Shown here one piece after another: positions 48,501-55,861 of a stretch of 64,000 nucleotides of DNA. The stretch's first letter is position 1. Every line of letters begins with the position of its first letter. The notes under the pieces were generated by a model. It ran no database searches and had not been told where the DNA came from. It worked only from the letters and a program-made list of their open reading frames with translations. Made by a program: the position numbers and the translations under genes. The stretch spans positions 34,583 to 98,582 of the forward strand of contig NMRA01000807.1 in the NCBI GenBank assembly GCA_002633005.1, in the 5' to 3' direction. This DNA comes from Phoronis australis (lineage: Eukaryota > Phoronida > Phoronidae).

Positions 48501-51500
48501 GAATAGTATGATCAGTTTTTATTTCAGCGAATGGCTGGCAGACAAGGGCGAGATTTAAAAAATCACACAAATATAATATATTTTGTTGTTTTACAGTGCT
48601 TGTGAATGCTAACGGGGTTTTCCGTAGATAAGCCCATCCGATGAAACGCCCATGTGCGTTTATTCGAAAAATTATTTGGTGTTGCAACTTCTGGTATCAA
48701 GCGTCCAGATAGTTCATTTAGCATCAACTTTAAGTAAAAAATTCAGTTTTGTGGAGCATTTATCATTTATAAAAACGGACAAAGTGTTGCCGAACTCCGC
48801 ATTTAATTACATAAAGTTTAAAAACAGTGTTAAGTACAATATTGGTCAGGAAACCTCTTAATCGACGTGTATACAGTCCATGTTAATGTTTTCATCCAGC
48901 CTCCCCCGCCCCTCCGGCTTTCCACCTCCGAGTCGCTGAAGGGATACCGCGACTTCCCATTCATCTCTTGGATACCTGCCTTGTACCTCATGTGTTCGCG
49001 AATCACAGGTGGGAGTATTCAAGCCGAAGTTCATAGGTTTTCTGCTGAGCGACCTTGGGTGCAATCATCTTTGCCATAAGGAGGTGTGGAAGTGTCATGC
49101 ACGTTAATTTTTTGTCCCGCTGGGAGGATATTGAGAGGCTGTCACACAATTAACGTTGTTAACATGTATCAACGTATTCACAACAGTCCTTTTAAGGACT
49201 ACCAATCCACCCAGAAGGGTTGTTTCACTTTGTTTGTGTTTCTGTTTCTGTGGTGACGTCAGAGGGTAGGCACCAGGATAGTCTCTGGCCCTCCTCCTTC
49301 CAGTACCGCACGCAATGTAAATTTGGAGATGCAACCAATCTCGTGCTGGTTCGCACTTCATGCTGCTATTTACGTAGCCAAAATTACGACTTTCCGTTTG
49401 CACACCCCCTTTTCCGAATAAACGCCCGGGCGTTTTTGGTGTTACTAAAATGCCTGAAAATTTTCATTTTCCGAATACACGCCCAGGGGCTTATCTACGG
49501 AAAACCCTGGTGATAACTTCAAAATGTCTGTACCATCCAACAGTGCTCCCAAACTGCGTTCTCTGTAGAAAACTGATCAGGTTCCTTTAATGATGTGTAT
49601 TTCAGGTAATATGGACAGACATCACTACAACACTTTAGAAATATTTGACAACGACACTACCCCTTTCCTGTGGGACAACGGGCGGGGGTAAGTTCCATTT
49701 TTGCATGTAGAAGAAATGTCGCCCAACTTCAGAAGAAATTCCGCTGAAGAGGCAGACAGTGCGGCCTTCCAGTACTGTGTAAAACATACCGTCATATTTG
49801 AGATTCTTGTAAATTGCACCTGAACTCCTCATTGAACATACCATTTCGTACCAATCAAAACTACTGGCAAATTGTTCTGTACAAAAGTTGACACAAGCTT
49901 GAATGGACCGTCACTGGTCAATTTCGGCGGGGGCCTTAATTCTCAAACTGAGGTACGATTGTCTGTCATCAACAATGTCTAGTTCGCAATCATAAATAAA
50001 CAAGTATAGCCGTCAGGGACTAGAATTAGGGACACCCAGATCGACGACTCGCACTCCAAGATTGGATTTATGAAAGTGAAACAAAGAAATAAATAGATCT
50101 CTGCTGGTTGCATGTACAAATGTGTCAATGGCTTGTCTCCAACATATCTCAGCCGCATGTTCGGTAGTAGTCAATGTTTCATTTAAAAAATTAAAAATCG
50201 AGACCGGCAGGAGATCTTTTATTTATGCTGCTGTTTCAGTAAGGAACTCTCTTAGCCCAAATTAAACGGTCCGATTCAATTAGTGCTTCCAAATTTAATA
50301 TTAAAAAGTGGCTGTAATTTATATACCCATTCTTATACCTGTACCTGCCTGTCATTGTCACTTGGATCACTAAAAGTGGGGGTCGTTAAGGTCGCCAAAT
50401 TCCCTTGTATTTGCTAGGAACTGTGATTGTTTATCGCTGATTATTCCAAGTTACAGGTCTATATTTTAATTCAAGGGTTCTCCGGCGCAGGTCTTCCTTC
50501 CTCATTGCTTTGCCGTGAATGCAAGTCTTTTCTCACAACCTAGTTTACCTTATTTATGCACAGTTCCGAAGTCCAGTTGCGGTCTTCAATTTCCGCTTTA
50601 GTTGCATAGCCTCACAAATGGCAATGTCACGTTGTCCTGTTTGTGTTAAAAAATAGTTGCATGCGGTCTGGTACACGTTGCACCAGATGTGTGGAAGCCG
50701 CTCGGCTGGACCCATTGCACTGATCACCTGGAACCATTTTATGCGTTATTTACAAATAGATAAAACGGATCTGAGACCTGACTCAAGGGTCTAACAGTGT
50801 GCGAGAGTGGGAGCTTTATTTCTATATGGATACAACCTAGTAGAAGAGCAAGAGACCTGACTCAATGATCTATCAGTATGCCACAATGGGACTTGAACTC
50901 ACGACCTTGAGTGAAGGAAGCAGACACCTATCACACTAGGCCACACTGTCATTGACGATACAATGCCTTGAGTCGATTGTTAGACTCTGACGTTTTTCTA
51001 CCATTTTTTTTTGAGATTTGTTATCTTAAAGCAAAAAGAAGTGGTGCTAAACATTCACGTTTAGTGGTATGATTACTTAAATTTAGTATTTGTATTTTTT
51101 ATTTTGCTATGCTTTTACCAAGTTTTCTCATGCCGATGTATGCTTTAAAGGGGTTCATAATATTCTCAAAACATTATGGACTAAATGGAAAGGGGGTTAT
51201 TCAAGTTCTGATTCCATGTGTAGCGAGTTTCACCATAGACTTCAAGACACTGTGTAACAGCTTATATTTTTGATAATCGTATTTTTCCAGCTTTGGAAAG
51301 CCCGACCACGACGAGTTGTCTATAATCGTCCCCATCGAGCAATGTTGTGTTGTGCGCCATTCCACGTTACAGAAGCTCGTATTGCTTCATACTGGCCCAA
51401 TTCGGCTGAGTCAACTGATGAGGACGTCTTTAAGTCGTGACGCAATCAACGCCGATCCAATCCTTCCCGAAAATCATCTCCGAGCTCTCGACCGACGCGT

Positions 51501-51579
51501 TGGAATCATTTTAAAAGTGATCCATACTTGTTCAGTCGAAAAGGGTGTCCGTAGAGTTGTCATAGACGACGGGTTCTAA
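27004..51579 (+). CDS. FAM20C: FAM20C-like secretory-pathway protein kinase, seven coding exons
   Basis: Joined exons 27004-27551, 38480-38610, 38908-39079, 44748-44860, 45462-45770, 49606-49687 and 51291-51579 give 1644 nt, one open frame of 547 residues plus TAA, and every intron is GT-AG. FAM20 kinases work in the Golgi lumen; FAM20C phosphorylates secreted proteins at S-x-E sites. Seen here: a hydrophobic anchor near residues 8-30, then the FAM20 core from about 190. Residues aligned to human FAM20C by recalled numbering: K236 and K250 (K271, K285), E271 and E276 (E306, E311), D428 in NMDRHHY (D458), D448 in DNGRGFGK (D478), sequons N300 and N440 (N335, N470), and the cysteine set 326/331/335/342. 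E271 argues against the FAM20A pseudokinase, which has Gln there; FSDFERH and the NPWRRSY stretch argue against FAM20B. Length is close to human FAM20C (584). All catalytic residues are intact, so it looks functional. Orthology to a single FAM20A/C ancestor is possible. Confidence 0.93.
28440..28815. repeat. Low-complexity GTAAATTAATT/ACGCACGTAAAT tract, copy 1
   Basis: Repeated permutations of taaattacgcacgtaaat, aattaatttacggcg and their complements, so the tract is rich in inverted repeats. Interrupted by the foldback elements at 28582-28718. Confidence 0.6.
28582..28718. repeat. Two tandem foldback mini-elements (copies 2 and 3)
   Basis: Copy 2 is about 28582-28646 and copy 3 is 28650-28718. 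Each has gcGCACCATA, a hairpin such as GGGGGCTATAGCCCCC, a catttatttcagtgctgcg stretch and a terminal CATG. They sit inside a GTAAATTAATT-type tract. Confidence 0.6.
30797..30955 (+). pseudogene. Degraded THAP zinc-finger-like segment
   Basis: [15 protein letters not shown] from 30797 resembles the THAP start (MVxxCVVPGCSN) with the first Cys changed to Tyr. After a +1 shift the sequence reads [20 protein letters not shown], very like the THAP HRFPxDPxLRKKW helix. No downstream transposase or C2CH completion is seen. THAP domains occur in host factors and in several transposases. Confidence 0.45.
31000..34038. other. AT-rich block, no supported gene
   Basis: Many ORFs of 60-90 codons on both strands, and a 171-codon plus-strand ORF (33776-34291) without a domain that is mostly antisense to the candidate below. 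Transposon remains are suspected but no ends were found. Confidence 0.35.
34051..34521 (-). CDS. Candidate two-exon ORF, unknown protein
   Basis: Exon a 34366-34521 (52 codons, from [18 protein letters not shown]) ends at TATTTT|gtgagc. A 60-bp intron closes with a good acceptor (aattcagttttag) and exon b 34051-34305 adds 85 codons in the same phase ([19 protein letters not shown] to GLYHNRSK), ending at a possible donor gtaatt. No stop in 137 codons and no family recognised. A transposase fragment is possible. Confidence 0.25.
35990..36240 (-). mobile_element. hAT-like repeat, copy 2 (family C)
   Basis: On the minus strand it reads GGGCCCGTAGCCAGGGGGG and continues collinear with 401-660. 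The overlapping 142-codon open frame (35752-36180, minus) is long but has no transposase motif that I recognise, and the other copy is closed in that frame. Confidence 0.4.
37117..37162. repeat. Perfect 46-nt palindrome
   Basis: Two 22-bp arms (37117-37138 and 37141-37162) are exact reverse complements with a TT spacer. Too short for a typical animal microRNA precursor. Confidence 0.85.
37440..37670. repeat. Low-complexity GTAAATTAATT/ACGCACGTAAAT tract, copy 2
   Basis: The same vocabulary as at 28.4 kb: aattaatttacggcgc, gtaaattacgcacgtaaatt, cgtaaataattaatttac. About 9 kb apart in the same intron. Confidence 0.6.
38124..38336. mobile_element. Foldback MITE family D, better copy
   Basis: Perfect 13-bp terminal inverted repeats AAATCGGTCTCAT (38124-38136) and ATGAGACCGATTT (38324-38336), with further inner pairing of CTATTTCaGTTAcCAAC with GTTAgCAACgGAAATAG. 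No ORF. It sits about 140 bp before FAM20C exon 2. Confidence 0.65.
38480..38610 (+). CDS. FAM20C: FAM20C coding exon 2
   Basis: Acceptor gatttcaag|G completes codon 183 (AG+G, Arg) from exon 1, across a 10.9 kb intron. The exon gives residues 183-226, with the motif [14 protein letters not shown] (191-204) that begins the conserved FAM20 domain. The donor is GACGCAG|gtttgt, phase 1. Its length (131 nt) restores the frame into exon 3. Confidence 0.85.
38908..39079 (+). CDS. FAM20C: FAM20C coding exon 3 (ATP-binding N lobe)
   Basis: Acceptor tttcacag, donor GACAG|gtaaga. It codes residues 227-283 plus two bases. Clear family signature: [11 protein letters not shown], then ALFKP with the N-lobe lysine K250, then [20 protein letters not shown] (265-284) with E271 and E276. 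E271 is the position that separates active FAM20C from the FAM20A pseudokinase. Confidence 0.95.
40520..41760 (+). mobile_element. Non-LTR retrotransposon relic (RT part, jockey/CR1-type)
   Basis: Frames give motif [23 protein letters not shown] (cited in part), [16 protein letters not shown] (motif B), then YADD-box sequence with a frame change near 40800, [32 protein letters not shown] (40924-41175 frame), [13 protein letters not shown] and [14 protein letters not shown]. It ends in a UTR with a stem-loop, AAAATCCC (41693-41700) and GGGATTTT (41713-41720). Multiple stops and frame breaks; 5' part missing. It lies sense in FAM20C intron 3. Confidence 0.75.
42103..42384 (-). CDS. Unknown small ORF (93 aa), intact copy G2 of a duplicated unit
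   Basis: Opens [20 protein letters not shown] and contains [20 protein letters not shown] do not recognise the family, and there is no signal peptide or membrane segment. Its support is the second copy at 3204-3450, in the opposite orientation 39 kb away, with alignable protein, 85 bp of shared upstream sequence and a shared 3' region with a poly(A) hexamer (TTTATT on +, 41928-41933). It lies antisense in FAM20C intron 3. It may be part of a mobile element or a small duplicated gene. Whether it is expressed cannot be judged. Confidence 0.35.
   Translation of the reverse strand: MGESQSRAKWKSIRLTFYRLQNTYTTKRAPIKQCRQSYGLWLNNGDKVMIDKSGVATVRTPNRKDMQTTSLTDPSSAADSIFKFMQTEASDTV
43220..43294. repeat. 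Foldback mini-element (copy 4, best termini)
   Basis: This 75-bp unit starts CATGGGCGACGCA and ends TGCGCCGCCCATG, a 13-bp inverted pair with one mismatch, and contains GGGGGCCATAGCCCCC in the middle. It is inside FAM20C intron 3. No coding capacity. Confidence 0.65.
44748..44860 (+). CDS. FAM20C: FAM20C coding exon 4
   Basis: Acceptor ttctacattccag, donor TCGCCAG|gtaagc. Residues 284-321 include [16 protein letters not shown], with the sequon N300-A-S that matches the conserved glycosylation site in vertebrate FAM20C, and end in TFFISP, which continues into exon 5. Confidence 0.94.
45462..45770 (+). CDS. FAM20C: FAM20C coding exon 5 (disulfide-rich insertion, kinase core)
   Basis: Acceptor gattgttttag, donor CTAACAG|gtatgt. 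Residues 322-424 hold [10 protein letters not shown] with C326, C331, C335 and then C342, the spacing of the disulfide cluster in FAM20C, followed by [17 protein letters not shown] (369-375), DWELDP and the helix [13 protein letters not shown] (411-423) that leads into the catalytic loop. Confidence 0.95.
46041..46575 (+). repeat. Repeat family E, copy 1 (uninterrupted)
   Basis: About 535 bp shared with 53589-54375 in the same direction (gcaatttccgcagtcatgct, gcattcgtattaaggtgtat, taccccctttcgacat). It holds the unoccupied target TAACCAT at 46409-46415. No ORF. Confidence 0.7.
48615..49507. repeat. Segment bounded by perfect 21-bp inverted repeats
   Basis: The arm at 48615-48635 (GGGTTTTCCGTAGATAAGCC plus C) is the exact reverse complement of 49487-49507, and the next bases (acgcccatgtgcgtttattcg versus cgaatacacgccc) remain related. 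The interior has no recognisable ORF. Could be a non-autonomous DNA element or two inverted repeats. Confidence 0.5.
49606..49687 (+). CDS. FAM20C: FAM20C coding exon 6 (catalytic loop and metal-binding loop)
   Basis: Acceptor gtgtatttcag, donor GGGG|gtaagt. Although only 82 nt, it carries both catalytic elements: NMDRHHY with D428, and WDNGRG with D448, which binds the metal. N440-D-T matches a conserved sequon. The residue before DNG is Trp, where human FAM20C has Leu, and the two residues before it also differ. Confidence 0.94.
50090..50440 (+). pseudogene. LINE ORF2 C-terminal relic
   Basis: Frames give [18 protein letters not shown] and, after a shift, [17 protein letters not shown], the two landmarks of the CR1/L2-type C terminus (MYKCLNGxxPxYL and GKRSFxYxAxxLWNSLP), then NLILKSG. 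Stops close both frames. Confidence 0.6.
50882..50948 (-). mobile_element. tRNA-derived SINE head or tRNA pseudogene
   Basis: On the minus strand: acceptor strands ACAGTG and CATTGT pair, an A-box-like TGGCCTAGTG with a CCT/AGG D stem, and a B-box-like GAGTTCAAGTCCC. The anticodon and T stems are imperfect, so it is not a working tRNA gene. Two related phrases (agacctgactcaa) lie at 50777 and 50852. Confidence 0.5.
51291..51579 (+). CDS. FAM20C: FAM20C coding exon 7 (C-terminal, stop codon)
   Basis: Acceptor atttttccag. Residues 452-547 begin [11 protein letters not shown], completing the DNGRGFGK motif, then QCC with C470/C471 and [15 protein letters not shown], all in the order seen in FAM20C. 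TAA is at 51577-51579. There is no long Ser/Ala tail as in vertebrates. Confidence 0.94.
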
Positions 51580-51676
51580 GAGAATGAGTCGTGTTTGATA
51601 AAACAACACGAACTGTTGCAAAATATCAGGACGCAAATGAGATCGATTTGAACACGTTGACAGTGCTCTGTGTTCT

Positions 51677-51682
51677 AATAAA
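51677..51682 (+). terminator. Poly(A) signal of FAM20C
   Basis: AATAAA lies 98 bases after the stop codon, followed by a T-rich stretch (gttttcatcgg). It is the first canonical hexamer after the coding sequence, so the 3'UTR is probably short. Confidence 0.6.
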
Positions 51683-52550
51683 GTTAACTGTTTTCATCGG
51701 AAATGAACAGGTGCGCCTAACGGATCGTGCCAGTTGATGTAAAGTGCAAGGTTTGGCCTAATAGTGTTGTCAAGCGCTTGCAAAAGATGCAACTGTTATC
51801 TCACAAAGTGTAGAAACGTGCGACCTCAACTGATTCCAATTGCGTCCATACTATCAGCTGGTTTAAACAGAATATTCAAGGCACAGGTGACCAATTTATG
51901 GCATCTCAGTCATGGCAGTGCACGCAAAAAGGCAGCCCGTGATTGTGAAGTTTTAAATTGATGTTCCAACGAAGTGAATGGAGATGAGCAGGGCATGTAC
52001 AATTAGAGAACTCACGACAATGTCGAGATAACGCAAACTTACGCAAGATCTACGTCATGTGAACTGCATGGTCTCGCATATATTTGTTTTCATTTGCGTA
52101 GAGCCAATGAACGCACCCCAGGTGCCCGGTACTTTGAATGCAATTGAATCAGATACGCGGTTAAGTTGTTTTGTGTTTTTTTTCACTATCATTTCATCTC
52201 TTGGCAGGTCCGCAGGAAGGCAAAAATTACTGGGGGGGGGGGCACAAACCATTTCGAGTTCACCAAACTACCCCCCTCCCCCCATCGCCACCAACTCCAC
52301 CACCCCGTGCTCCTAATGCCACCAGTATTTGTATCGAATCTCCCCCGTCCGCCTTATGTGGGGACAATCCCGAGGATGCAGCCACCAAGAGTTGAGTAAC
52401 CGTGAACCGACATGGAGAGTAAGAATAGGCCTAGGGCCAGTGCACTGACCTGAAGCGAGGAGCTGCCTCAAGTATCTATAGCGGAGATCTAACAGTGTGA
52501 AAATACGAAATTCTCGATGAACTAAAGCTAGTTGCTGGTCAGCTTAACTA
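51683..52550. other. FAM20C 3' flank, no supported gene
   Basis: Includes a C/G-homopolymer-rich stretch at 52230-52310. Short ORFs of 65-87 codons without domains. Confidence 0.4.
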
Positions 52551-53235
52551 TGATTCACTTGAGACTTTTAGCTCGTACCGGCCGTCTGCACTGGCTCTAA
52601 GATCAAGTTTCGTTTTATTGTGATCCAGCACCGGGAAAACTTTATTTTATTACAACAATTCTTTGAAGGAGTTTTTTTGAAAAGGTGAGGTACCGAGGTC
52701 CCTGATATAGTGCCTTTGGGACTGTTTCAAAATCTATCGTTGAAACACGACCGGAAGTCCAGTTTCTGGTGGTTGGGGAAAATGATACAGGGTGTTTCCC
52801 AAAAATGTACACACTTCAGCGCCTAAAGTTCAGTTCCCGTGGATCCCTGAGATTCTGCACGGACCTACTGCATGATTATATTTTATTTTTAANTGATTCA
52901 CTTGAGACTTGTAGCTCGTACCGGCCGTCTGCACTGGCTCTAAGATCAAGTTTCGTTTTATTGTAATCCAGCACCGGGAAAACTTTATTTTATTACAACA
53001 ATTCTTTGAAGGAGTTTTTTTGAAAAGGTGAGGTACCGAGGTCCCTGATATAGTGCCTTTGGGACTGTTTCAAAATCTATCGTTGAAACACGACCGGAAG
53101 TCCAGTTTCTGGTGGTTGGGGAAAATGATACAGGGTGTTTCCCAAAAATGTACACACTTCAGCGCCTAAAGTTCAGTTCCCGTGGATCCCTGAGATTCTG
53201 CACGGACCTACTGCATGATTATATTTTATTTTTAA
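52551..53235. repeat. 342-bp direct duplication across a single N
   Basis: 52551-52892 and 52894-53235 are the same length and differ at about two positions; the N at 52893 is exactly between them. This pattern is typical of an unmerged haplotype or mis-joined contig ends, so treat the second copy as a probable assembly artefact. Confidence 0.85.
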
Positions 53236-53588
53236 CTTGGGTGCGTCAGTCATGACGTGCACGGGAATCAGGCAGTTCCGTTATGACGAACAAAACTCCA
53301 TTGGTCAATACTACGAGAAAATAAAAACATCAAGGAAGTACAAAGACAACCTTTCCAAGCAATGAGTTCAATTTTATTTATTTAAGGACTTTTAAAACTT
53401 TTTTGATCTACGGTTTGTAAGTCTGAATTTCTTCAATGTCTAAGACTTATTCTAGATAGGCAAAAATCTTCTAAGTGTACTTCACTATTTGGCGATCGGA
53501 TTTTTAAACTTCAGGCTGCAATTAAATTCACTGAAATATCATCATTTCTTAAGATTAGCTACGAACTGCCAAAAATCATCTATAAATC

Positions 53589-54375
53589 TATCGATTTTCG
53601 TAGATACATAAACAAGTAAAATTGAAACCAACGAAATTGTTTATCAAAATAAAATGTTATAAGCAATTTCCGCAGTCATGCTCGCAGATTTTTGGCGGGT
53701 AACCGGGGCAACATGGGAGATGGGGCATTCGTATTAAGGTGTATTTTTGCTCAATTCAGAGGTTCATGTACCTATAACGGTTCACGAGGTAAATTTGAAC
53801 TCCACTGACAAAAAACGCTGTTCATGATTTCGAGAGTTCTTTAAGTACCCCCTTTCGACATCTACACGATCATTAGAAATAGTAGCATAGACAGCAGTGT
53901 TTTCCACATGTGGAAATTCCTTACAAAGAAATCATTGTAACCATGCACGCACCCAGGGGACTCGGGGGGGAGGGCTCGCACGAGCCCCTTCCCATTTGGC
54001 GAAGTGGGCAAACAGGTCCCCCTCAGAGAAACTTAAAGTCCGAGAAAAACGAGACAAAAGTCCACTAAAAAGGCAAAAAGTTTGAAATTCGGCGGGAATG
54101 CTCAATTCATAGCTCTGATCGTAGCACCCCATTTATTTTTCTTAGCCCCCGTTTTTCAGTGGAATGCCCACATTCTCAAAAATTCGAGCCCTCTATATTT
54201 TAGGTTGGCTGCGCGCATGGTAACCATCTTCAAAAGAGATACTATTCTTGTGATACTACGGGAAACACTAACATAACTAACCATCGGAAATATTCCTTTT
54301 GTGTTACTCGCAAATAGTGGTCTTCACGTTCTTTAAAATTCCACCCTTTCTATGGCGGTCAATCCTATTGTATTT
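53589..54375 (+). repeat. Repeat family E, copy 2 (split by a MITE)
   Basis: Collinear with the 46 kb copy except for the insert at 53941-54220. Confidence 0.7.
53941..54220. mobile_element. PIF/Harbinger-like MITE
   Basis: A 280-bp insert with ends CCATGCACGCACCC and GGCTGCGCGCATGG (14-bp inverted repeats, two mismatches), bounded by TAA at 53938-53940 and 54221-54223. The matching empty site is at 46409. A 3-bp TAA/TWA duplication is the habit of PIF/Harbinger elements. No transposase. Confidence 0.65.
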
Positions 54376-54385
54376 TGTTCACGTT

Positions 54386-55861
54386 TTTGGTTGTTTGGGT
54401 CGAATGTCTTGATACTGCTGTGATGGCACGAATATATAATGCATTCTTTTGATAAATTTGGAATCTCAAATTCCCTCGTGAATACTCGGCAGCGTCGGAT
54501 TTCCATGTACTGTATAGAGGGACAAAGGGGCATTTCCCCCGAACTGCTTCACCGAGAGAAGGTCCCGTCTGAAATGTGACACCTTGAGATGAAAGGCTAG
54601 ACATCATTACGCTTGGAAAACGAGTGACAGTTCATTCCACCGTCGGGTTGTCACAAAACGATGCAGGAAGTGACCTTCAACGTGAAAGCCGGTTGCACGA
54701 TTTCACAAAAAGCAGCAAAATGGAGGTAATCGATTCCAACATTAGGCCCTCTCTCCGTGTGAGGCCCCTTTCGAATTTGTCAATAAAAACACAAAAAAGT
54801 GACCACTTGAATATCATCAATGCCCTCCTTCAAGGGCGGGGCCCCTAAAGATGAAAGTATCTATATATTTTTCGAAAATCAGGAAATGCGCAGCAATTGA
54901 TGTTATCTGTCTTGTTATCAATTGCTCAAGTGATATACAGTTTCGACAAAGAAATAAAGCGAAAGTTGTCTCCGTTATCTCTTGCCAGAGAGGGGCCTCT
55001 GGAAAAACATAGCTTTGCATTCGCTAGACTGACTTATTGAATTTAAAAATTAGTACGCTCCGCAAGAGCTTCGCTTTACAAATTTTCTCGATTTGTCGAA
55101 GTATATGTGCGAGTATGATAGATTACGTGCACATTTTCAAGTGCGTTCAGACGACCTGCGCTCGAAGAAGCGGAGACCCTAACAATGTCCTGGCCAGGGT
55201 CCTCAAAAAGGTAAACCATGCACTGTTGTTAAATGTTCTTTTAGAATTTTCTCTATTATCCGTATTCCGCTGTCTTTCTTTTCTCTATTATCTCCTGCCC
55301 CACGCCTATTTCGGTTACCCCGGTTTAACCCTGACGCCTGAAAATTTAAACTTTTTGGGGGGCCAGTGCCCCCGGCTCCCCCGCTTTCTACAGCCCTGAC
55401 TTCGCTACAGATTCCCCCCACAACACGTCTGTCGCGTTCATAAATATACTCCACGAATATATACGGCTCACAGACGCATAAACTTAGTTCACTGACAGAC
55501 GAACGTAACTACACCGGCAGCCAAAATACGACGGTAACGGACTCAAACTTACTTAATCCATGTCCGTGTACCGTCATGGGCGGTCAGTGAGACGTATTTG
55601 TGAGCCCCACCATGAGTTTTCTGGTTGCGCATGTCGTGTTTTGTGAGTACATTATATAATGAATCAGACATGTTTGTGAGGCGATGAACTGAGCAATGAA
55701 TCGGATGCTCTTGCCCTATTTGTAAGTGAAGTAACTATGTTAACGTATCTGCAACAGTCACGGATTTAAATCTCTACCTTGGGATACCTTAGGTAAAATG
55801 TGGGAATAAAAATAACAGAACAAAATTATTTACAATGGCGAATGTGCAAATCCGCCATCTT
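54386..55861. other. No supported gene
   Basis: Short ORFs only; G/C-rich short stretches near 54830 and 55360 resemble repeat fragments but I could not match them to a named family in the window. Confidence 0.4.

Larger units (their letters stand above)
45771..49605 (+). other. FAM20C intron 5, content overview
   Basis: It holds a copy of repeat family E at 46.0-46.6 kb and a segment bounded by perfect 21-bp inverted repeats (48615-48635 and 49487-49507). A 131-residue minus-strand ORF at 46988-47383 has no recognisable domain. The rest is unassigned. Confidence 0.5.
49688..51290 (+). other. FAM20C intron 6, content overview
   Basis: It holds a decayed LINE 3' end at about 50.09-50.44 kb and a tRNA-like SINE head on the minus strand at 50.88-50.95 kb. 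The stretch 50.95-51.29 kb has nothing I can name. Confidence 0.5.

Noticed and set aside
50882-50948. Functional tRNA gene on the minus strand
   Set aside because: Anticodon and T stems are mispaired and the B box departs from GGTTCGANTCC; better explained as a SINE head.
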